DNA from: an uncultured Bacteroidales bacterium
Lineage (GTDB): Bacteria > Bacteroidota > Bacteroidia > Bacteroidales > UBA932
Reading direction: 5' to 3'
Assembly: GCA_934691625.1 (NCBI GenBank)
Contig: CAKUTA010000001.1
Span: 1-64,000, forward strand
DNA length: 64,000 nt
Positions 43,952 through 52,476 of this stretch are shown piece by piece. The notes below the pieces were generated by a model. The model was not told the origin of the DNA and did no database searches. It saw only the letters and a list, made by a program, of their open reading frames with translations. Numbering within the stretch: the first letter of the stretch is position 1; every line of letters begins with the position of its first letter. The translations under genes were made by a program, and so were the position numbers.

Positions 43952-45469
43952 CTAGTCAATGTCTGATTTATAGTTCCCTTCAGCCTTCTGCAGGTTTGCA
44001 TTGGTGATCTGAAGCTCGATTCCGGCATCAATGTACTCGGAATGTGCCTGAAGCCATGCCGTGTGTGCGGCCAGAGCTGTATTTGTGGTGACTACACCGG
44101 CCTCGAAGCCGACTGAAGCTGTACGGAGGTTCTCTTCCGCGCTCTTCAGATTGCTTTCTGCCATCTGAAGTTTCTCCAGCGCCTCGTCCTCCTGCTTCCT
44201 GAGCTGTGTCACCTGAAGATTGATAAGTTCCTTGGCCTCGTCAAGCTTGCTCAGGTAGAGTGTCGTCTCTGCCTTTGCCTTGCGGGTCTTCTGTAGAGCC
44301 TCGAAACCATGGAATATAGGGATATTCACAGCCACACCGACAGTAAACATCCCGCTGAACTTGTTCTGGAAACCGTTGTACAGATTAGGATTCGTCAGCA
44401 GATAGTTTGCTGTCAATGCCACCTTAGGCATCATGTCTGCACGTGCCATCTTCATCTTCTTGTCATAGATTGCTGCCGCCAGGTCCAGGCTGCGGGTCTC
44501 GGGACGGTCCTGGTAGATGTCCTCCATGCCCTTTTCCGGACACATCTGCGGAACAGGCACGGCATCTAGGCTTTCGTCAGCGAGGGTGATGTCGGAATTC
44601 AAGTCGATGCCTATCTCCTTACAGAGCAGCATCTTCGCGAGAATCAAGCCATTGCTTGCCTTTGTCTTCAGCATGTTTGCCTCATTGGCCTTCACCTTTA
44701 TGGCAAGAGCATCGGACTCTGTGGCTACACCCTCATTGACAGCGATATCCACATCGTGCTCCATCTTATCAAGCAGGTCTGCGAAGTTCTCCGCAAGCTT
44801 CTTCTTGTTGGAGACGGATACCACCTGCCAGTATGCCTGGTCCACTGTAGTCAGAAGATCCTGATACTCCTTGTCGTACTGGGAACGGGACAGCTCTTCT
44901 GCGAGCTTTGCCATCCTGTTCGCATTGACGATCTTGCCGCCCATGAATACAGGCTGCTGGAGTGATACGGCTCCGATGAACATGTTATGTGTATCCGGAT
45001 GCAGCAGGTCATCAAGCTCCGTTCCGATGCTTGTGATGGCGTTGCTGATGTCACCCTTGCTCAATGCTGCGATAACTTGCTGTGCTATAGGACTCTGAAT
45101 GATGTCTGAACCTCCCGGGAGCTGGGCGATCGCCTGCATGATCTCATTCACCTTGCCGGTGAACTGCTCATGGATGGCGGCACCCGTGCCTGTCAGCTTG
45201 CCTGACAATTCGTCATCTATAAGCGCCAGGCTCTTCTGGTTGTACATGTATGCGCCTGTAGCGCTGATGTTAGGATAGTAGTTTGCCCTGGCAATCTTCC
45301 TGTCGTATCCGGCCATCTCGACCTTTGTGCGGGCCTGCTCCAGAGCCTTGTTGTTGCTGATGGCCATTTCCCTGCACTTGTCCAGTGTCAGAGTCTCCTG
45401 GCCTGCCATGCACAGCGGCAGCATCATCGTCGCCGCGGCTGTACATATCAATGTTCTTAAGCTGTACAT
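43952..45469 (-). CDS. TolC-family outer-membrane efflux channel
   Basis: A 505-residue outer-membrane factor, first gene of the export operon. Signal peptide 1-22 (ending CMAGQ), then LTLDKCREMAISNNKALEQA starting the first TolC repeat and a second repeat from about residue 300. A 60-residue insertion (about 85-150, LIDDELSGKLTGTGAAIHEQ onward) enlarges the first surface loop compared with typical TolC proteins. It diverges from the AraC-family gene at 45679, the probable regulator. Confidence 0.92.
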   Translation of the reverse strand: MYSLRTLICTAAATMMLPLCMAGQETLTLDKCREMAISNNKALEQARTKVEMAGYDRKIARANYYPNISATGAYMYNQKSLALIDDELSGKLTGTGAAIHEQFTGKVNEIMQAIAQLPGGSDIIQSPIAQQVIAALSKGDISNAITSIGTELDDLLHPDTHNMFIGAVSLQQPVFMGGKIVNANRMAKLAEELSRSQYDKEYQDLLTTVDQAYWQVVSVSNKKKLAENFADLLDKMEHDVDIAVNEGVATESDALAIKVKANEANMLKTKASNGLILAKMLLCKEIGIDLNSDITLADESLDAVPVPQMCPEKGMEDIYQDRPETRSLDLAAAIYDKKMKMARADMMPKVALTANYLLTNPNLYNGFQNKFSGMFTVGVAVNIPIFHGFEALQKTRKAKAETTLYLSKLDEAKELINLQVTQLRKQEDEALEKLQMAESNLKSAEENLRTASVGFEAGVVTTNTALAAHTAWLQAHSEYIDAGIELQITNANLQKAEGNYKSDID

Positions 45470-45509
45470 ATATTATATTGTTTATTTCCTTTTCAGCTCA
45501 TGTCTGCAA

Positions 45510-45558
45510 CAGACTCCGGATCTCTTCGGAGTCTGCCATTTTATCGCATTCTGCGATA
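45510..45558 (-). promoter_or_regulatory. Two stem-loops in the 5' leader of the export operon
   Basis: TATCGCA-TTC-TGCGATA (45542-45558) begins about where the minus-strand transcript should start. A second stem, CAGACTCCG against CGGAGTCTG (45510-45535, extendable to 11 bp), follows 6 bp later. The operon's leader of about 85 bases is thus mostly structured. No T run follows the second stem on the minus strand, so it is not a standard attenuator. Confidence 0.55.
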
Positions 45559-45563
45559 TCCGG

Positions 45564-45571
45564 CAAATATA
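45564..45571 (-). promoter_or_regulatory. Predicted -7 element of the TolC-HlyD-ABC2 operon
   Basis: TATATTTG on the minus strand, preceded by a T run. The -33 element is unclear, which is common for activator-dependent promoters, and an AraC regulator is divergently encoded. Confidence 0.5.
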
Positions 45572-45663
45572 CAAAAAAGTTGCCATATCGCCCGATTTTT
45601 GAATTGTTTATGCCCTATTTCTGATAATTTGGTCGAAAAAAACGATTTTTAGCAATTTTTAAG

Positions 45664-45671
45664 TATATTTG
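45664..45671 (+). promoter_or_regulatory. Predicted -7 element of the AraC-family gene, implying a leaderless mRNA
   Basis: TATATTTG ends only 7 bases before the ATG at 45679. With the usual distance to +1, transcription would start at or within two or three bases of the start codon. Confidence 0.5.
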
Positions 45672-45678
45672 CCGAATT

Positions 45679-46596
45679 ATGGAACAGCAAGACGTACTAC
45701 ATAACATAAGCATCAGGAAATTCAAGGATCTTTTTCCTGACATGCCTGGCAAGGGACTTGGGGATGACCTGCTTATAGCTGAACTGAAATATGACAGGGA
45801 ACTGAAAGTGTTCCAGTACCCGTTCCGCTTTGACGGATATATCATCATTTTCTGTATGAAAGGCCGCATAAGGCTGGATGTGAACCTGGATTCTTTCCAG
45901 ATTGCGGAGAACTCGCTGGTACTCAATGTGCCGGGAAATATCATCAGGGTGTCAGGAGTCGATAGGGGTGATAGGGACAATATGCACTTCATCATTGTCG
46001 CGATGTCAAAGAATTTCATGTCCAGTGTGAGATTCGACTTCAACCGCCTGTTCAATGAGAGTGTGGCTCTTATGGATAATCCCTGCATCTCACTTGACGA
46101 TGCGGAACGAGCCTTGTGCAAGAAATATCTTGACCTTGCATCTGACCTGCTGACAAGCAATATACAGAACAAGAAAGAGGCTATAGGGGCGCTTGTATCA
46201 TCTATCTCATATCTTCTCGGGTCGATATGGACAGGCCGCCTTTCGGAAGCCGAGCATAAGCCTCACGCACCGTCGGCAAAGGCGAAGAACATCTACGACC
46301 AGTTCCTCAGGCTTGTGACAGACTATCATACATCGGAGCGCAATATGGCATTCTATGCCGACAAGCTTTGCCTTACGCCGAAATACCTGTCGAAGCTGGT
46401 CAAGAATGTAAGCGGACGCTCCGCACCTGACTGGATAGATGCTTTCGTTATCCTTGAATCTAAGAATATGCTGAAATATTCCGACTTGTCTATCAAGGAG
46501 ATAGTGTGCAAGCTGAATTTCCCGAACCAGTCAGTCTTCTATAAGTTCTTCAAGGCGCACACCGGCAAAACGCCGAGTCAGTACCGCAACGAGTAG
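45679..46596 (+). CDS. AraC-family transcriptional regulator
   Basis: A 305-residue protein with an N-terminal cupin-like sensor (about residues 35-140) and two C-terminal HTH motifs (about 215-303; YADKLCLTPKYLSKLVKNVS and IKEIVCKLNFPNQSVFYKFF). It is laid out like the AraC protein at 29185. It is divergent from the TolC-HlyD-ABC2 operon and 46 bp upstream of a TonB-dependent receptor on its own strand, so it may control either or both. Confidence 0.9.
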   Translation: MEQQDVLHNISIRKFKDLFPDMPGKGLGDDLLIAELKYDRELKVFQYPFRFDGYIIIFCMKGRIRLDVNLDSFQIAENSLVLNVPGNIIRVSGVDRGDRDNMHFIIVAMSKNFMSSVRFDFNRLFNESVALMDNPCISLDDAERALCKKYLDLASDLLTSNIQNKKEAIGALVSSISYLLGSIWTGRLSEAEHKPHAPSAKAKNIYDQFLRLVTDYHTSERNMAFYADKLCLTPKYLSKLVKNVSGRSAPDWIDAFVILESKNMLKYSDLSIKEIVCKLNFPNQSVFYKFFKAHTGKTPSQYRNE

Positions 46597-46615
46597 CTGT
46601 TCCGGAAATTATTCC

Positions 46616-46623
46616 TACCTTTG
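46616..46623 (+). promoter_or_regulatory. Predicted -7 element of the TonB-dependent receptor
   Basis: TACCTTTG matches the consensus, 19 bp before the ATG at 46643. No convincing -33 element is seen. Confidence 0.4.
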
Positions 46624-46642
46624 TGTCCGAAACAAACGGACT

Positions 46643-48907
46643 ATGATAGATGTTATTGCAGCAGTGATGCTGTTATCTGTGCCTCCTTCTCCCGTGGATA
46701 CGCTGGCGAGTTCAAGCGTCACATCCCCGTTGAAGCGCACATTAGCGGAAACAGACGTTTCCGTACCTGTCACAATGTTGACAATGAACGAGATAGAGGC
46801 GGCAGGCCTGTCTTCTCCAAAAGAATTGTCGGGAGTCGTCCCCGGACTTGTTATCCCGGACTACGGCTCTTCGATGACTTCCACCATATATATGAGGGGC
46901 ATCGGCTCCAGGATGGAGAACCCCGTCATCGGACTGTATGTGGATGATGTCCCTGTCATTGACAAGAATAACTACGACTTCTCATTTCTGGATATCAGGC
47001 GGATAGATATGTACCGAGGCCCGCAGGGGACCCTGTATGGACGAAACTCGATGCTTGGCGTCATGGCTGTGGAGACATTGTCGCCTGCGGTATGGCATGG
47101 CGTCCGTGGCTCGATAGAGTACGGAAGTGCCAATTCCTGGAAAGCCACTGCCTCCGTATATAAGGGCAATGTTGGAGCCGCTGTCATGTACCGTCATACC
47201 GACGGTTTCTATACCAATGATTATTCGGGGAAGAAATGTGATGTCTCTGACATGGCGTCGCTCCGTTTCAGATATGTCCGTGACCGTGGACACCTCAGCA
47301 TTGACAACAGCCTTTCCGTCTCCTATACTGATCAGGGAGGCTATCCTTACAGGCTGTGGAAGGAGGCTCTGCCTGACGGGGAGCCTGAAGGCAAACCGCT
47401 TTCAGGCGGATGGCTCTATCCGGTGAACTACAATGATATAAGCTCATATCGCCGTCTTTCTGTGATGGATGGTTTCCGCATCAATGCCGCTCTGCGCAGG
47501 TGGAAACTGAGCTCCGTGACGAGTCTCCAGCTACTGTTTGATTCAATGGACCTGGATCAGGATTTTACACCGCGCTCCATGTTCACGCTTAATCAGACGC
47601 AGCGTCAGGGGGTTGTCACGCAGGAACTTGTGCTGCATCCTCCGGTGCATCCCGAATGGTGGGAATGCCAGACGGGGGTATTCGCTTTCGGACGCAGGAA
47701 CGGGATGAAGGCACCAGTGACTTTTCTCTCTGACGGCATAAGCTCCCTTATCCTGGACAATGCCAATGCCCATATTCCTGAGGATTTCGGACGGCTGGAA
47801 CTTGAGGAGGACAGCTTTCCGATATCCAGTGATTTCGTGCTCTGGAGCTATAATGCCGCTGCATATCATGAGTCGTATTTCCGTCTTGGCAGATGGCTGC
47901 TGACAGCCGGAATCCGCATTGACCATGAAGGAGATTTCATGGATTATGATTCATGGTCGGATGTGCATTTCAGGCTGACGGCAATGCCTGGTTTTATAGA
48001 TCTGCCGTCTTCATATAAAGGGCGCGAATCGAATTTCTATTTTCAGGTTCTGCCTAAGGCGTCTGCCGTATTCGATGCCACTACATCAGCGATGCGGAAG
48101 CGTGGCATTGAGCTGAAGCTTACCGCTTCTGTGTCAAGAGGATATAAGTCGGGCGGATTTAACACGCAGATCTTCTCGGATATCCTTCAGAACCGGATGA
48201 TGAGCGGAATGATGGAGAAAATGGGAATCCATCTTGATACCATGAAGGAAATGCCGGCATCCATGACCAGCTATAAGCCTGAGTCGTGTATGGACTACGA
48301 GGCCGGCGGGCGCTTTCATGTCAATGCAGGAGGACATCTGCTTTCGGCTTCTGTGACGGCATACCATGTCGCATGCCGCAATCAGCAGATAACGGTATTT
48401 CCTTATGGAAACGGAACCGGACGGATGATGGCAAATGCCGGGAAGTCCAGGAGCACAGGCGTGGAAGCTGAATTGTCCTGGCGCTGGAAAGGCTTGAATG
48501 TCAATGCTTCCGTTTCGGCAATGGATGCCCGCTTCGTGTCTTATTCGGATGGACGCGCAGATTATTCAGGAAACAGGATTCCTTATTCTCCGTCTTCGTC
48601 CATATATGTCAGGGCTGGGTACAGATTTTCTATCGGAAGCGATGTGCTGCGTGCAGTTGCAGTCTCTGCGGATGTGACAAGGTACGGAACCATCTCCTGG
48701 AATGAAAGCGGAAGCATTGTGCAGCAGCCGTATGTCCTCCCCGGTGCTGATGTCTGTCTGTCCTTCAGGCATTTTGATGTGTTTGTCCGTGGAGATAACC
48801 TGACAGGGACAGACTACAGCACATTCTATTTCAAGTCTGTCGGCAACTCGTTTTTCCAGACTGGCAAGCCTCGTCGGTTCAATGCGGGTGTCTCGCTGGA
48901 GTTCTGA
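46643..48907 (+). CDS. TonB-dependent outer-membrane receptor without a SusD partner
   Basis: A 754-residue receptor, shorter than SusC-type proteins and lacking the carboxypeptidase-like N-terminal domain. A weak signal peptide (about 1-20) is followed by a plug domain (about 45-160; TIYMRGIGSRMENPVIGLYV and MYRGPQGTLYGRNSMLGVM) and a barrel ending RRFNAGVSLEF with the terminal phenylalanine. The layout is that of siderophore, cobalamin or metal receptors. No ligand-specific neighbour is present, so the ligand is open. It lies 46 bp after the AraC gene with its own -7 match. Confidence 0.88.
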   Translation: MIDVIAAVMLLSVPPSPVDTLASSSVTSPLKRTLAETDVSVPVTMLTMNEIEAAGLSSPKELSGVVPGLVIPDYGSSMTSTIYMRGIGSRMENPVIGLYVDDVPVIDKNNYDFSFLDIRRIDMYRGPQGTLYGRNSMLGVMAVETLSPAVWHGVRGSIEYGSANSWKATASVYKGNVGAAVMYRHTDGFYTNDYSGKKCDVSDMASLRFRYVRDRGHLSIDNSLSVSYTDQGGYPYRLWKEALPDGEPEGKPLSGGWLYPVNYNDISSYRRLSVMDGFRINAALRRWKLSSVTSLQLLFDSMDLDQDFTPRSMFTLNQTQRQGVVTQELVLHPPVHPEWWECQTGVFAFGRRNGMKAPVTFLSDGISSLILDNANAHIPEDFGRLELEEDSFPISSDFVLWSYNAAAYHESYFRLGRWLLTAGIRIDHEGDFMDYDSWSDVHFRLTAMPGFIDLPSSYKGRESNFYFQVLPKASAVFDATTSAMRKRGIELKLTASVSRGYKSGGFNTQIFSDILQNRMMSGMMEKMGIHLDTMKEMPASMTSYKPESCMDYEAGGRFHVNAGGHLLSASVTAYHVACRNQQITVFPYGNGTGRMMANAGKSRSTGVEAELSWRWKGLNVNASVSAMDARFVSYSDGRADYSGNRIPYSPSSSIYVRAGYRFSIGSDVLRAVAVSADVTRYGTISWNESGSIVQQPYVLPGADVCLSFRHFDVFVRGDNLTGTDYSTFYFKSVGNSFFQTGKPRRFNAGVSLEF

Positions 48908-49005
48908 AAGTCCTGTCAAGCATGTGTCTGTCTGTATTGGGCATTCTGCTCATCCCTGGAATGGTATTTGTGTAAATTATTAAAAACAACTTGTTGAAAG
49001 TCGCG

Positions 49006-49467
49006 ATGAATCTTTTAAAAAGCTTTATTTCAGCATCAATGCTGATGGTTATTGCCGCGTGCTCCAAAAATGCACCTGAGGAGACTGTGGACTCTTTTCC
49101 TGAAGGCGCTTATTCTGGGACAATGACCGTGGTTTACGGAGGGAAGGAAAATATCACGAATGATGTCCGAGTCGAAGTCTCGTATGGAGAGGACGGACAG
49201 GCGGACATTCTTTTCCGTGACGTGAAATTTGTACCTCAAATGCCTCTGACATTGACTGTTACAGTCCCCGATGTGAAATGTGAGCAGGGTGAAGGCGGCA
49301 TCATTCTTTCTGGTGACGGTATCGTGCCTCTCTCTGGAGGGCTAGTGCCTTTTCCGAAATTTACTGTGACATCCCTGTCAGGCAGGCTCAGCACTGGGAA
49401 ACTGCAGCTGTCGCTTAATTTCGGGGAGTATCCTACGTCATATTCAGGAGTAGCTTTTCGAGACTAA
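49006..49467 (+). CDS. Small calycin-like lipoprotein
   Basis: A 153-residue lipoprotein (MVIAAC, Cys19). The remainder alternates strands: AYSGTMTVVYGGKENITNDV, a repeated TVTVPDV strand and a C-terminal SGRLSTGKLQLSLNFGEY strand. This matches the Bacteroidota calycin-like lipid-binding lipoprotein type. The frame opens with TTG at 48991, but the ATG at 49006 begins the signal peptide. The stop codon TAA is the first three bases of a terminator hairpin derived from family A ends. Confidence 0.7.
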   Translation: MNLLKSFISASMLMVIAACSKNAPEETVDSFPEGAYSGTMTVVYGGKENITNDVRVEVSYGEDGQADILFRDVKFVPQMPLTLTVTVPDVKCEQGEGGIILSGDGIVPLSGGLVPFPKFTVTSLSGRLSTGKLQLSLNFGEYPTSYSGVAFRD

Positions 49468-49493
49468 GAAGCAGTTTCAAAACAGCTTCTTTT
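49465..49493 (+). terminator. Terminator hairpin resembling two fused family A ends
   Basis: TAAGAAGCAGTTTC and AAAACAGCTTCTT give the stem AAGAAGC/GCTTCTT (49466-49472, 49485-49491) followed by TTT. The sequence equals the outer tips of family A placed back to back, and its TAA is the stop codon of the preceding gene. Confidence 0.6.
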
Positions 49494-49625
49494 GCGGTAT
49501 TATGCCCGTCAGGCGGAAGTTACTGTCAATCACGGTACTTCGGGGACTTATGTAATCTAGGTATCGTTTTATTGTTTTGATTTGTAAGCGTTAAAAGCAA
49601 AATATTGAAAATTTTTATCGAAAAA

Positions 49626-49657
49626 TTTGCCAATAACGTTTTATGTCTGTACCTTTG
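49626..49657 (+). promoter_or_regulatory. Predicted strong promoter without a downstream gene
   Basis: TTTG (49626-49629), 20 bp, TACCTTTG (49650-49657): an exact consensus match. No plus-strand coding frame follows. A terminator lies 57 bp downstream. Confidence 0.65.
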
Positions 49658-49663
49658 CAAACA

Positions 49664-49749
49664 GACAATAAAAGGTTTTTATGTCTATTTGTTAAGTTCG
49701 TTTTATATAGGGGTCCGGTCCTTTGTGAAAAGCACCGGATTTCTTTTTT
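49664..49749 (+). ncRNA. Putative small RNA of about 85 nt
   Basis: A consensus promoter and an intrinsic terminator bracket this short stretch. The first stem, AGAC-A-ATAAAA against TTTTAT-GTCT (49663-49686), begins at the predicted +1. The terminator stem, TCCGGT-CTTT against AAAG-ACCGGA (49714-49739), is followed by TTTCTTTTTT. Between them lies a 27-base AT-rich single-stranded segment that could base-pair with targets. The only ATG inside opens a four-codon frame. I do not recognise an Rfam family. Confidence 0.55.
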
Positions 49750-49750
49750 A
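49714..49750 (+). terminator. Intrinsic terminator of the putative small RNA
   Basis: Stem TCCGGT/ACCGGA with an inner CTTT/AAAG stem and one C-C mismatch, followed by TTTCTTTTTT. This is one of the clearest Rho-independent terminators in the window. Confidence 0.75.
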
Positions 49751-49800
49751 TATAGTCTTGAGTCTCCGCCGTTTTACACAACTTGTCAATGTATAAACAT

Positions 49801-49968
49801 TTAGAATCTGTTTTGAAATTATTATCTGAAGGTTTGAGAATAAAAAACTTCAGGTTCGACCGAGGATTCTGGGAAGATAGCTGTGCCTATCTGACTTGAA
49901 AACTCGGGATGAAGATGAAGGAATTTTACCTCAAACAACTTTTTAATAATTTCAAAACAGATTCTTAA
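49801..49968 (+). repeat. Family A element, full reference copy
   Basis: The ends TTAGAATCTGTTTTGAAATT and AATTTCAAAACAGATTCTTA are nearly perfect inverted repeats. Internal pairings CTTCAGGT/ACTTGAA and GATAGCTGTGCCTATC build a branched structure. It sits between the putative small RNA and the acyl-CoA ligase tail. Confidence 0.88.
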
Positions 49969-50011
49969 CACTTTTCAAAATAGCGTATGTGGCGATTCTG
50001 AAAAGTGTTAA
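49965..50011. repeat. Hairpin with 17-bp arms (family C)
   Basis: TTAACACTTTTCAAAAT (49965-49981) is complementary, with one mismatch, to 49995-50011 around a 13-base loop. It overlaps the right tip of the family A copy and lies just after the ligase gene on the opposite strand, so it could serve that gene as a terminator. Confidence 0.55.
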
Positions 50012-50046
50012 TATGCTGATATTTAATTGATTAACAAAATATAGCA

Positions 50047-51678
50047 TCAGATCTTGGTCAGCAGTCCAGCCTCGAGATCCTGTGCGGCCGTCTGCTTGAT
50101 CTTGTAGTGCAACTTCTTGCCTGTGGCATTGAGCGGTATATCTTCCACGAAGCGGTAGTAGCGTGGACGCTTGAAATTGGCGATATAAGGACTTTCCTTG
50201 CAGAAGTTGTCCAGTTCCTCCACTGTCAGCGACTCGTCGCTTTTGATGACATAGGCTGTCACCAGCTGGCCGCGTACCCTGTCAGGAACGGCAGTGACAA
50301 TGCAGTCCTTCACTTTCGGGTTCATATTCAGAACCTCCTCCACCTGGGTAGGGTAGATGTTCTCCCCTGAAGATATGATCATGTCATCCTTCCTGCCTAC
50401 TATGGTCACGAAATGGTTCTTGTCCCATGTGGCGAGGTCATTGGTGTATATGAAGTCCTTATAGTATTTCTTCTCGGTCTCCTGCGGGTTGTTGTAGTAG
50501 CAGTACGGTGACTTTGCCGGGGAATTGATGATGACCTCGCCGACTTCGGTGCCGTCTGTCGCCACCATATCGTCAGGCTCGGCCCTGTGTCCGTCATAGA
50601 CCTTGACCACCCTTACTTCATCGTCAATGCATGAGGCTCCTGCCGTGCCTGCATATTCGGGAAGGTCAAACGGTCTAAGGAAAGTGTTCCAGAATGTCTC
50701 TGTAGTGCCGTATCCGTTGAATATGTTGTTTGTCAATACTTTCTGGTATCTGATGCAGGATGCCTTCTCCAGTGGACTGCCCATTGTCACTATCCCATGG
50801 AGCGAGCTCAGGTCTCTTGGCCTGTCCTCCTGGGCGTCAGCGAGATCCTCCAGGACCGTAGGCACACCGATGATGAAGGAGATATGGTATTTCCCGATAT
50901 AGTCCAATGTTTTTTCCGCATTGAACTTGCTCATTATCACCATGCAGCCGCCGGCGTACAATGTCGGGCACGGGCCTGCGCAATGCAGTCCTCCTCTATG
51001 GAACCATGGAGTGGTGTTCATGGATATGTCCCTGTAGTTCATCGGGAAATGGATCATGACATCATGGCTTGAGAGCACTTCGTTTATGCTGGTGAGAGGC
51101 ACTCCCTTCTGCCGTCCGGTGGTGCCTGAAGTGTAAAGCCTTGTGGTCTCGTCATATATGTTGAGCTCATACGGCAGCACAGGATTTTCGGTGGACATGC
51201 TTCCGACATAGTCGTTGTAGGAAACGATGTTTCCATGGCTGGTGCTGTCTATGACAATGAGCCTTTCCGGCTTGAATGTCGCAATCTTCACGGCCTCAAG
51301 TATTTCAGACTCCCTGCGCGAATCGAAAAGCAGGATGCGTGGTTTGGAGTCGTCGATGTTCTGGGCAATCTCGCCTGGGCTGAGACGGTAGCTTACTGGG
51401 GCATTGACCGTATGCAGCTTGTGGCAGGCGACATATACGAACACGAACTCCGGGCAGTTGAGCAGCTGATACATTATTACATCGCCTTTCTTCATCCCGT
51501 CCCTGAGCATTGCTGCGGCGAACTTGTTGCTCTCCCTGTTCAGCTCATCGTATGTCCATCTGCGGTCGGTGTCTGGAAAAATCATGGCTTCACGTCCGGA
51601 ATAGCGGCGGACGTTCCTCATGAATCCGGCAATCCATGTGTATTGCCTTTCGAATACTTGTCTGAATTCAGTGTTCAT
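50047..51678 (-). CDS. Class I adenylate-forming ligase (acyl-CoA synthetase type)
   Basis: A 543-residue ANL-superfamily enzyme that activates a carboxylic acid with ATP, usually then forming a CoA thioester. Core motifs: the P-loop YTSGTTGRQKG (about residue 197), YGTTE (about 325), the hinge GRKDDMIISSGENIYP (about 427-442) and the C-terminal lysine region PLNATGKK (about 519-526). The short N-terminus and WFHRGGLHCAGP segment resemble carnitine/crotonobetaine or medium-chain ligases. The substrate is not determinable. It stands alone, with its own promoter match upstream. Confidence 0.88.
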   Translation of the reverse strand: MNTEFRQVFERQYTWIAGFMRNVRRYSGREAMIFPDTDRRWTYDELNRESNKFAAAMLRDGMKKGDVIMYQLLNCPEFVFVYVACHKLHTVNAPVSYRLSPGEIAQNIDDSKPRILLFDSRRESEILEAVKIATFKPERLIVIDSTSHGNIVSYNDYVGSMSTENPVLPYELNIYDETTRLYTSGTTGRQKGVPLTSINEVLSSHDVMIHFPMNYRDISMNTTPWFHRGGLHCAGPCPTLYAGGCMVIMSKFNAEKTLDYIGKYHISFIIGVPTVLEDLADAQEDRPRDLSSLHGIVTMGSPLEKASCIRYQKVLTNNIFNGYGTTETFWNTFLRPFDLPEYAGTAGASCIDDEVRVVKVYDGHRAEPDDMVATDGTEVGEVIINSPAKSPYCYYNNPQETEKKYYKDFIYTNDLATWDKNHFVTIVGRKDDMIISSGENIYPTQVEEVLNMNPKVKDCIVTAVPDRVRGQLVTAYVIKSDESLTVEELDNFCKESPYIANFKRPRYYRFVEDIPLNATGKKLHYKIKQTAAQDLEAGLLTKI

Positions 51679-51724
51679 ATCTTTTCAGTATTTAGTATGT
51701 GTCTTTCAAAACTATTGTCAGGTG

Positions 51725-51732
51725 CAAAAGTA
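51725..51732 (-). promoter_or_regulatory. Predicted -7 element of the ligase gene
   Basis: TACTTTTG on the minus strand (51732-51725) matches TAnnTTTG, about 45 bases upstream of the ligase ATG. The -33 match is poor. Confidence 0.45.
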
Positions 51733-51898
51733 AGCCGTAAAATCCATACAAGTAAATTTATGTGGCGATAATTCCTGAAATTTGACGAAAGGCGCGGAAA
51801 TGTGGCGAAATTCATGAAAAATGTGGCTTGCAGCTTGTCTGTCATGCAGCATTGTGGTGAAAAAATGCATCTATAGCGCGGATTGAAACATTGAAGAA

Positions 51899-52435
51899 AT
51901 GATAAAAAGAATAATATATTCGATCCTCGCTGCCATGGCAGTGTGTTCCTGCTCGGTCGCTTCGGACTTCAGTCCGGGGCCCGATTCGGATATTATCTGG
52001 GATATTGCCCCGATTTCGTTGTGGATCTATCTCTCTGATGAGGGCGGAAAGAACATGCTGGATCCTGAAGTTCCGGCGGAAGTGTTCGATATAAGCCGTG
52101 TGGCGGCTAAGTGGATGGGAGAGACGTACAAGGTCGATACCGGTCAGAACGGTGGAGTGTCGATGAATAAGGTAAATGTCATTTTCCATGGCCTGAAGCT
52201 TGATAAGGACAGTTATGGAAGATGGATCCTGTCTTTTGGAGAGTTTGATGGCTCAGACAATATTGACAACCAGGAGCTCATCATCAGCTGGGGTGACGGC
52301 ACGTCTGATACCATAACGGTTTTCAACCATTTCAGCTGGAATTCGAACGGTTCTCCTTCCATCACGAGGCGCTTTTATGTGAACGGAGATAAGCAGGAGT
52401 CAGACATTGCCGTTTTCTCTTTCGTCAGGAAATAG
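51899..52435 (+). CDS. Small lipoprotein of unknown function
   Basis: A 178-residue lipoprotein with a signal ending VCSC (Cys16 or Cys18 lipidated). The mature part is acidic and strand-rich (ISLWIYLSDEGGKNMLDPEV; VNVIFHGLKLDKDSYGRWIL; ELIISWGDGTSDTITVFNHF). It has the look of small Bacteroidota surface lipoproteins with an Ig-like or PKD-like fold (SWGDGTSDTI). No family is recognised. No partner is evident: the kinase downstream has its own promoter. Confidence 0.65.
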   Translation: MIKRIIYSILAAMAVCSCSVASDFSPGPDSDIIWDIAPISLWIYLSDEGGKNMLDPEVPAEVFDISRVAAKWMGETYKVDTGQNGGVSMNKVNVIFHGLKLDKDSYGRWILSFGEFDGSDNIDNQELIISWGDGTSDTITVFNHFSWNSNGSPSITRRFYVNGDKQESDIAVFSFVRK

Positions 52436-52476
52436 GACAAGGAAATCCCATAGAATGTCCAATATGGAGCACTTGC

